Shown one piece after another: positions 58,422-64,000 of a stretch of 64,000 nucleotides of DNA. The stretch is from [Bacteroides] pectinophilus. Its GTDB lineage: Bacteria; Bacillota; Clostridia; Lachnospirales; Lachnospiraceae. The notes under the pieces are model-generated. The model searched no databases and had not been told where the DNA came from. It worked only from the letters and a program-made list of their open reading frames with translations. The position numbers and the translations under genes were made by a program. Numbering within the stretch: position 1 is the stretch's first letter; every line of letters begins with the position of its first letter. The stretch is from the NCBI GenBank assembly GCA_025146925.1, contig CP102260.1, positions 1,441,001-1,505,000 of the forward strand, read 5' to 3'.

Positions 58422-61400
58422 ATGAACAAGATTAACGTAAGAAAGTTAAAGCACATGCTTAATAAGTACAAAAAAGCAGCAATTTTTGTTGCGATGCTTG
58501 CTGTAGTGGGGATAGGCATCGGCGTTGCGCATGTCCTTGCCGTATCGGTAGCAATTAAATGTGCGAATCTGGAACTCAGTAAGAATGGTTTCTACAATAT
58601 TGGTGATGAAGGCAATAAGTACACATTCAATGCTGAAGTATCAGGCCTTACGGTTGGCGGTGATGTTACAAAGGACCAGTTCTCATGGGACACTGACAGA
58701 TCAACTCTTATATCTGTTGTCCCTGATACATCATCTAACATGAAGTTCCAGGCTGACGTAACAGCAAAGGCTGCCGGTTTTGCCAATGTTAATGTGACAT
58801 TTACTCCAAAAGATGGTTCTGCCACACAGACTGCATCACAGGGTGTGTATGTACCACTTAAGTCAACTCTTAAGGAATCGACAAGCGGCGCTGCAACTAA
58901 TGATAATAATATATACAGTGCCGGAACGACATTTACCCTTACAAGCAGTAATGTTGCTGAATCCAATGCTTTACGCGTTGTTGTTTACAGATATGACGGA
59001 ACTGAACTTATTAATACTAATGGTCTTGGTACCGATGTTGTTGTATCAACAGTTGACTATAAGACAATATCAATTACTATTAATAAGTCAGGTGTATATA
59101 AGATTCAGGCATGTACGGATGACTACCTTAAGAATACTGATGCACAGAAGGTCGACAGACTTATGAATGAGTATCAGATTAATACTAAGGTATTGTTCCA
59201 GGAAGGAACACCAGCAGCTGCAGAGGGTAACTTCCTTACAATTAATAAGACAACAGATGGTAAGAAGTATTGCGTAATACCTGATATCAATTCTTCATAT
59301 GCCCTTATGACGAACGCTTCATCTAACGGTACTCCTAAGCAGTACGGTATCAGATGGAATTCATATAATACAGACACTGCAACTCTTGTTGATCCGGACA
59401 AGAGTGTATACAACATGATTAAAGGTAAGTATGCAGGTATCTCTAAGATTACAGCCGGTCTTTCATCAACTGACGTAAGCGGTTCCAATTTCTTTAAGGC
59501 TAACTCGACGGATGACTGTTATGCTGTTGTGCCTTTTGTATGGGGGATGGAAGGCTTTACGACAACAAATGGTGTTGCGGACAAGACTGTAACAATGAAT
59601 GTCAATGATTCGTATACACTTACTACATCCGGTAAGCCTTCAGCAGTTACATGGGGACTTACAGATACAAGTTCGGCTAACGTAACTAATGGTGTATTCT
59701 CTGCTTCCAAGGAAGGTGATTACGTTGTATATGCAACACTCGCCCAGAGCCAGTTTGTCGGCGACAGCCCGGAGCTTGTCAGCCTTATGGGTAAGCAGAC
59801 TATACAGATTACAATACATGTAATTGATTCATTTGGAATAAGTGAAGACAAGCATACTCTTTATGTCGGAGACAGTTTTGTACTTAAGGCAGTTACAACT
59901 GATCCTGACACTCCTGTAACATTTACATATAAGAATCTTCCTCCTGTAACAGGCGGAGATGTTCCTAAGGACAAGCTTGTTTCACTTACTGATTATAAGG
60001 AAGAAGGTTCTAATGTAGTTACCGGAACAACCATAAAAGGTTTAAAAGCAGGTATTGTTGAGATAACAGCAACACAGGTTGTCAATAATGTTACTAAGAC
60101 AGCAACGTGTATCGTGTATGTAATTGATAAGCCTATCGAAGTAACATCTCTGGCAATTGACCCATCATCAATTCAGATTGACAAGGGTTCTAATGCAATT
60201 CTTAATGTAGTATTCAACAAGAATGCATCAACTCCTGAGAATATGAATGTATTCTGGAGCTCATCAGATACAGATATTGTTACTGTAGAGGGCAATGGCA
60301 ATCTGCATACAGCTACAATCACCGGTAAAAAAGGTGGTACGGCAGTAGTCATGGTAGTCAGTCAGGACGGACTTTACAGTGCGACATGTACCGTAAGTGT
60401 ACGTGAACCTGTAACCGGAGTTACTCTTAATGAGACTTCGATAACTGCATCTTTATCACAGAAGCAGTTCCAGCTCGTTCCTACAGTACTTCCTGCAGGT
60501 GATGGAGTTAACCGTAATGTAACATGGTCATCAACAGACCCATCTGTACTTACAGTTGATAAGAATGGTCTTGTAACATATAAGGGAACCGGATATGCAT
60601 CTGTAATATGTACAACAGATGATGGCGGATATCAGGCATTCTGTAACTTCTATGTCAATATACCGGTCGAATCTCTTAAGCTCGACTATACTGATGAGAT
60701 AATGTCAATAGGTGGTCAGTTAAGAATTACAGCTGAGGTTCTTCCTCTTAACGCATCACAGAGGACGGTATCATGGGAGTCATCCGATACTTCTGTATGT
60801 ACCGTAGATACTAACGGTCTTGTCAAAGCGACAGGTGTCGGCTTTGCGACAATTCTCTGTAAGACAATTGATGGCAGTGACCTTACTGCTATGTGTAAGA
60901 TATATGTAAAGCAGCCTGTAACATCGGTAGTACTTAACACTAAGGAGATAGAAGTACGTAAGGGAACAGTATTCTGGCTTAATGCCACATGCCTTCCTGA
61001 AAACGCCGATAATAAGCTCTGTGCATGGACAACAAGTGATAAGGACGTATGTACCGTAGATAATGATGGCAAGGTTACAGCTGTTGGAAGCGGTACATGT
61101 AACATTGTTGTTACGAATGTAGATACAGGTATTTCCGACTACTGTGTTGTAACAGTAACGCAGCCTGTAACAGGCATTACACTTAATTCAGACTACCAGT
61201 CAATGTGGGTTGGTTCTAAGTATGCGATTATACCTAATGTGCAGCCTGTTGACGCAGACAACAAGAAAGTAACATATCAGTCAAGTGATACTTCTGTTGC
61301 AACTGTTGATGCGGATGGAGTTGTAACAGCCGTTAAGGGTGGTACATGTGTAATTATAGTTACTACAGACGAGCTCCAGCTCAAGGCAAGCGTAACAATT

Positions 61401-62387
61401 GATGTAAAGGAATATGTTTCATCTATCAAGCTGAGTGAGAATAATAAGTATCTGAACATTGGTGCAACAGGAACACTTACGGCAACCGTAGGCTCAGATA
61501 CCGCAACTAACAAGGCAATTGTATGGAGCTCATCTAATTCAGGTGTATGTGCTGTAGTTGATGGCACACTTTACGGAATGTATCCGGGTGTTGCGGTTAT
61601 TACAGCAACCGCAGCAGATGGAAGCGGTGTTTCTGATACATGTATTGTCAATGTTGTTAATCCTGTAACATCTGTATCCATCGAACCTGAAGAGGTACGA
61701 ATACTTGTTGGCGATTATTATAAGCTTAAAGCTAACGTAGAACCTGCGGATGCTACTGTACAGGAACTCAGATGGGAATCATCTGACGAATCAATTGCCA
61801 CAGTAGATTCAGATGGTGAGGTGTTAGGTATAGCTGTTGGTAAGTGTAGGATTACTGCATATTCAACAGATGGTAATGAAGTTAAGGGTTCATGTTCAGT
61901 ATATGTATCTCCTGTAGTTAAGATTAGTTCCCTTAAGATTAACTCAAGTGAGATAACAATGCTCGTTGGTAAGACACGTAAGCTCAGTTCTTATGTAACA
62001 CCGACTAACACTACGGAATCTGTTAACTGGTACTCAACCGATACATCTATAGTAGCTGTCGATTCTGAAGGAACAATAACAACAGTGGGACCTGGTATTG
62101 CTGATGTTGTAGTATATGGCGGTACAACGAATGTGTCTACAGCATGTAAGGTTCATGCACTTGCACTCAGCAAGACAAGCATTAACCTTGGTCAATATGA
62201 TATATTCGATCTCGCGGTTGATGGTTCTGATGGTTTCCAGGTAGCATGGAGAACATCTAATCCAAGAGTAGCAACTGTTGATAATACCGGTCATGTAGTT
62301 GCACGAATGAGAGGTACAACTACAATTACTGCAACTGTAGATAATAAGACGCTTACATGTGTTGTTAATGTAGGGGCATTATATTAA
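58422..62387 (+). CDS. Large Big_2 (bacterial Ig-like) repeat surface protein
   Basis: The 1321 residues have a basic N-terminus and a hydrophobic signal/anchor (about 18-45). A unique region to about 480 follows, with strand-rich segments and VADKTVTMNVNDSYTLTTSG. About ten tandem Big_2-type domains of 80-90 residues then run to the C-terminus. Their repeating signature is a start like PVTSVxL, then WSSSDTSVxTVDxNGxV and a closing CxVxV strand. There is no sortase, S-layer or choline-binding motif, so attachment would be through the N-terminal anchor or it is released. Such proteins act as adhesins or stalks. It follows an activated-looking promoter and has its own terminator. Confidence 0.85.
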   Translation: MNKINVRKLKHMLNKYKKAAIFVAMLAVVGIGIGVAHVLAVSVAIKCANLELSKNGFYNIGDEGNKYTFNAEVSGLTVGGDVTKDQFSWDTDRSTLISVVPDTSSNMKFQADVTAKAAGFANVNVTFTPKDGSATQTASQGVYVPLKSTLKESTSGAATNDNNIYSAGTTFTLTSSNVAESNALRVVVYRYDGTELINTNGLGTDVVVSTVDYKTISITINKSGVYKIQACTDDYLKNTDAQKVDRLMNEYQINTKVLFQEGTPAAAEGNFLTINKTTDGKKYCVIPDINSSYALMTNASSNGTPKQYGIRWNSYNTDTATLVDPDKSVYNMIKGKYAGISKITAGLSSTDVSGSNFFKANSTDDCYAVVPFVWGMEGFTTTNGVADKTVTMNVNDSYTLTTSGKPSAVTWGLTDTSSANVTNGVFSASKEGDYVVYATLAQSQFVGDSPELVSLMGKQTIQITIHVIDSFGISEDKHTLYVGDSFVLKAVTTDPDTPVTFTYKNLPPVTGGDVPKDKLVSLTDYKEEGSNVVTGTTIKGLKAGIVEITATQVVNNVTKTATCIVYVIDKPIEVTSLAIDPSSIQIDKGSNAILNVVFNKNASTPENMNVFWSSSDTDIVTVEGNGNLHTATITGKKGGTAVVMVVSQDGLYSATCTVSVREPVTGVTLNETSITASLSQKQFQLVPTVLPAGDGVNRNVTWSSTDPSVLTVDKNGLVTYKGTGYASVICTTDDGGYQAFCNFYVNIPVESLKLDYTDEIMSIGGQLRITAEVLPLNASQRTVSWESSDTSVCTVDTNGLVKATGVGFATILCKTIDGSDLTAMCKIYVKQPVTSVVLNTKEIEVRKGTVFWLNATCLPENADNKLCAWTTSDKDVCTVDNDGKVTAVGSGTCNIVVTNVDTGISDYCVVTVTQPVTGITLNSDYQSMWVGSKYAIIPNVQPVDADNKKVTYQSSDTSVATVDADGVVTAVKGGTCVIIVTTDELQLKASVTIDVKEYVSSIKLSENNKYLNIGATGTLTATVGSDTATNKAIVWSSSNSGVCAVVDGTLYGMYPGVAVITATAADGSGVSDTCIVNVVNPVTSVSIEPEEVRILVGDYYKLKANVEPADATVQELRWESSDESIATVDSDGEVLGIAVGKCRITAYSTDGNEVKGSCSVYVSPVVKISSLKINSSEITMLVGKTRKLSSYVTPTNTTESVNWYSTDTSIVAVDSEGTITTVGPGIADVVVYGGTTNVSTACKVHALALSKTSINLGQYDIFDLAVDGSDGFQVAWRTSNPRVATVDNTGHVVARMRGTTTITATVDNKTLTCVVNVGALY

Positions 62388-62516
62388 TATAATCTAAAAT
62401 GTGATTTCATATTTATTTCATAAAGTGTACACAGAATGAACACGAAATCCCATTATAGTATGTTACAGATAGTTAAGAGAGATTCTTACTATCTCCCCCC
62501 TCATATTTTATTTTAG

Positions 62517-62558
62517 AACAATGCCAATCTTCTTTATTGAAGGTTGGCATTGTTTTAT
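62517..62558 (+). terminator. Intrinsic terminator after the Big_2 protein gene
   Basis: A perfect 16-bp stem AACAATGCCAATCTTC / GAAGGTTGGCATTGTT (one wobble) has a 6-base loop and is followed by TTATTT. Confidence 0.92.
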
Positions 62559-62587
62559 TTGATTATTTTTTGCATTTATGATAAAAT
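62559..62587 (+). promoter_or_regulatory. Predicted promoter of the TPR protein gene
   Basis: TTGATT, a 17-base spacer, TAAAAT, directly after the preceding terminator. Confidence 0.45.
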
Positions 62588-62632
62588 TTATAGGGATTTT
62601 TATTTATGCGGACAATTAATCGGGAGGACCAG

Positions 62633-64000
62633 ATGAACAACGACGACAGATTCAACAGCAGCGATGAATTGGATGAAGAAATTGCAAAATCAGTCGAAAA
62701 GCTTGTAGATGAGGAGACAAGTGTTGCCAGAGCCTTCGTGAATCGTGATGCGGGCAGCTCGGTCAATACAGATATATATACTAATAATAATCATGATATT
62801 GCAGGGAATCCGGACAATGATGTTCTTGGCAGGACACAGATGATTCCTGATATTGGTAAGACGCAGGTTATTCCTGATGTAACGAAGACACAGATTATAC
62901 CTGATATAAAGGATGCAGCTAAGTATCAGTCAGACGGGAATACCCGGAATAGCAGAAGTACCAGGAACATCCCTGACAGGAATACTCCACCAAAGCCTGA
63001 ATCTCCAAAGCATAATGATAAAAAGAATAATAAGACTGCAATAATGCTTGTATCAGGAATTGTTGGAGCAGCAATTATAGTTTTTCTCATTATTGCACTT
63101 GTCATTAACAGTAATAAGAAGAATTCATATGAATATAATTATTCAACAGGGCTCTCTTTTTATAATGCCGGTAATTATTCCGATGCACTGACTTATTGGG
63201 AGAAGGCCTCCAAAGATGCTCAGGGACGTAAGAACATAGAACTGAAGCTTAAGATGTACGAATGCTACATTGCAGCCGGCAAGCGTGATCAGGCTGTAGA
63301 CATATTGAAAGATGTGCTTTCCTACGATAAGTATAACCAGAAAGCACTCACTTCACTTGCACAGTATTACGTTAATCAGAAAGACGGCACAGCGCTTACC
63401 GAACTGCTCAGAAAGTACAAAGGAACCGATGGTGAAAAGCATCTGAAAGAATATGAAGTATCAATGCCATCGGCTTCTGAAGCATCAGGTAAGTATGATA
63501 AAGTACTTGAACTTGAACTTAAGTCAGAGAATTCATATAAGATTTATTACACAACTGACGGTCTGGCTGTAACAACAAAAAGTACTGAATATACACAGCC
63601 GGTAAGAATAGAAAGCGGCAAGACTACTGTTAAGGCTGTTGCTGTAGATAATATCGGTACAATGAGTTACGAACTTGAACTTAAATTTGATGTTGATTAC
63701 AAGGGGCCGGATGCGCCTGCTGTAACCCCTGTAACCGGCACGTATGATGCAGGTACCAGAATAGAGATAACTAATATTCCCGATGGAGCAAGTGCTTATT
63801 ACACGCTCGACGGCAAGACACCTACCAGGGATTCCACGCTCTACACCGAGGCAGTAAGCATGCCTGAAGGTAATACTGTGTTCTCGGCAATAATAATAGA
63901 TCAGTATAATATGTCCAGTTCTGTCACAAAGCGTAATTATAATGTCGGAGTATCAACTAAGTACACATTCGATGAGGCTGTTGACAGACTTAAAGTTGCC
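62633..64000 (+). CDS. TPR and chitobiase-C-like membrane protein (3' partial)
   Basis: The frame is open from ATG 62633 (after CGGGAGGA) to the window end, 456 codons visible. The cytoplasmic N-terminus is polar, with three consecutive TQxIPD units (TQMIPDIGK, TQVIPDVTK, TQIIPDIKD, about residues 69-95). A Lys/Asn/Pro-rich stretch follows, then one transmembrane helix (about 140-160). Outside are TPR-like helices (STGLSFYNAGNYSDALTYWEKA...), then two repeats like the CHB_HEX_C domain (YKIYYTTDGLAVTTKSTEYT and AYYTLDGKTPTRDSTLYTEAV). The C-terminus begins a new domain (YTFDEAVDRLKVA). Function unknown; the plan suggests a surface sensor or scaffold with a phosphorylatable tail. Confidence 0.75.
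   Translation, partial: MNNDDRFNSSDELDEEIAKSVEKLVDEETSVARAFVNRDAGSSVNTDIYTNNNHDIAGNPDNDVLGRTQMIPDIGKTQVIPDVTKTQIIPDIKDAAKYQSDGNTRNSRSTRNIPDRNTPPKPESPKHNDKKNNKTAIMLVSGIVGAAIIVFLIIALVINSNKKNSYEYNYSTGLSFYNAGNYSDALTYWEKASKDAQGRKNIELKLKMYECYIAAGKRDQAVDILKDVLSYDKYNQKALTSLAQYYVNQKDGTALTELLRKYKGTDGEKHLKEYEVSMPSASEASGKYDKVLELELKSENSYKIYYTTDGLAVTTKSTEYTQPVRIESGKTTVKAVAVDNIGTMSYELELKFDVDYKGPDAPAVTPVTGTYDAGTRIEITNIPDGASAYYTLDGKTPTRDSTLYTEAVSMPEGNTVFSAIIIDQYNMSSSVTKRNYNVGVSTKYTFDEAVDRLKVA

Noticed and set aside
60120-62380. Repeated DNA blocks that might suggest a CRISPR or satellite array
   Set aside because: The periodicity (about 250 bases) is that of protein Big_2 domains, diverged at DNA level, within one open frame.

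Overview
The window looks like part of the chromosome of an anaerobic, motile Lachnospiraceae bacterium (Firmicutes/Clostridia). It resembles a Lachnospira / [Eubacterium] eligens type of pectin user. That placement is inferred from family content and codon style, not from a database match. Supporting signs are low-to-moderate GC, strong AGGAGG-type ribosome binding sites, T-box and FMN riboswitches, Clostridia gene orders (ireB-ruvX-yrzB; mltG-like-trmR-trhP; scpA-scpB), sporulation-type genes (sigK-like, SpoIID/LytB, DacF), cheV, and a full set of D-galacturonate catabolism genes. I see no phage, insertion sequence, CRISPR array, rRNA or tRNA gene.

Layout. 0-2.9 kb: end of a shikimate operon (aroE, aroK, aroQ) with an overlapping aminotransferase. 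2.9-6.4 kb: FMN riboswitch with terminator, riboflavin transporter ribU, a small lipoprotein, NAD synthetase. 6.5-14.2 kb: a divergent AMP-ligase, then ireB-ruvX-yrzB, RNase J, ylbF, a short MltG-like protein, trmR-trhP for tRNA wobble uridine, and a SigK-like sigma factor. 14.3-19 kb: a histone-H1-like Lys/Ala protein, a membrane-anchored unknown, and the pilus ATPases pilB and pilT. 19-24.2 kb: deacetylase, DacF, fucO, a ferredoxin-type aldo/keto reductase, and a probable 6S RNA. 24.2-30.1 kb: SpoIID/LytB protein, two unrecognised proteins with unusual regulatory DNA, and a BrkB/YihY membrane protein. 30.2-46.8 kb: mostly housekeeping genes (scpAB, M18 peptidase, prmA, rsmE, nifS, thiI, an amino-acid ABC transporter, an HPr-like protein, mtaB, cheV, a Sir2-like fragment, an acidic/Lys-rich membrane protein, hisH, hisF, ung).

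46.8-56 kb is a galacturonate island: uxaC, a LacI-type regulator, uxaB, uxaA, kdgK and an eda-VOC fusion. Together they convert D-galacturonate to pyruvate and glyceraldehyde-3-phosphate. Two copies of the operator AATGTAAGYGCTTACATT lie over the predicted start points of the regulator gene and uxaB. Two small membrane proteins (DUF4234 and DUF2752 types) sit inside the island. 56-58.2 kb: an aspS gene with a T-box whose likely specifier is AAC (Asn), matching a non-discriminating AspRS. 58.3-64 kb: a large Big_2-repeat surface protein and the start of a TPR/chitobiase-C-like membrane protein that runs off the window.

Most worth a second look: the 26.6-29.2 kb unit (LytTR-like 21-bp-spaced repeats, a secreted unknown, a 17-bp hairpin covering the ribosome site of a second unknown); two genes whose promoters imply leaderless mRNAs; the Asn-reading T-box on aspS; and several family members lacking their catalytic residue (HPr without His, AMP-ligase without the A10 lysine, Sir2-like fragment, MltG without its catalytic domain).
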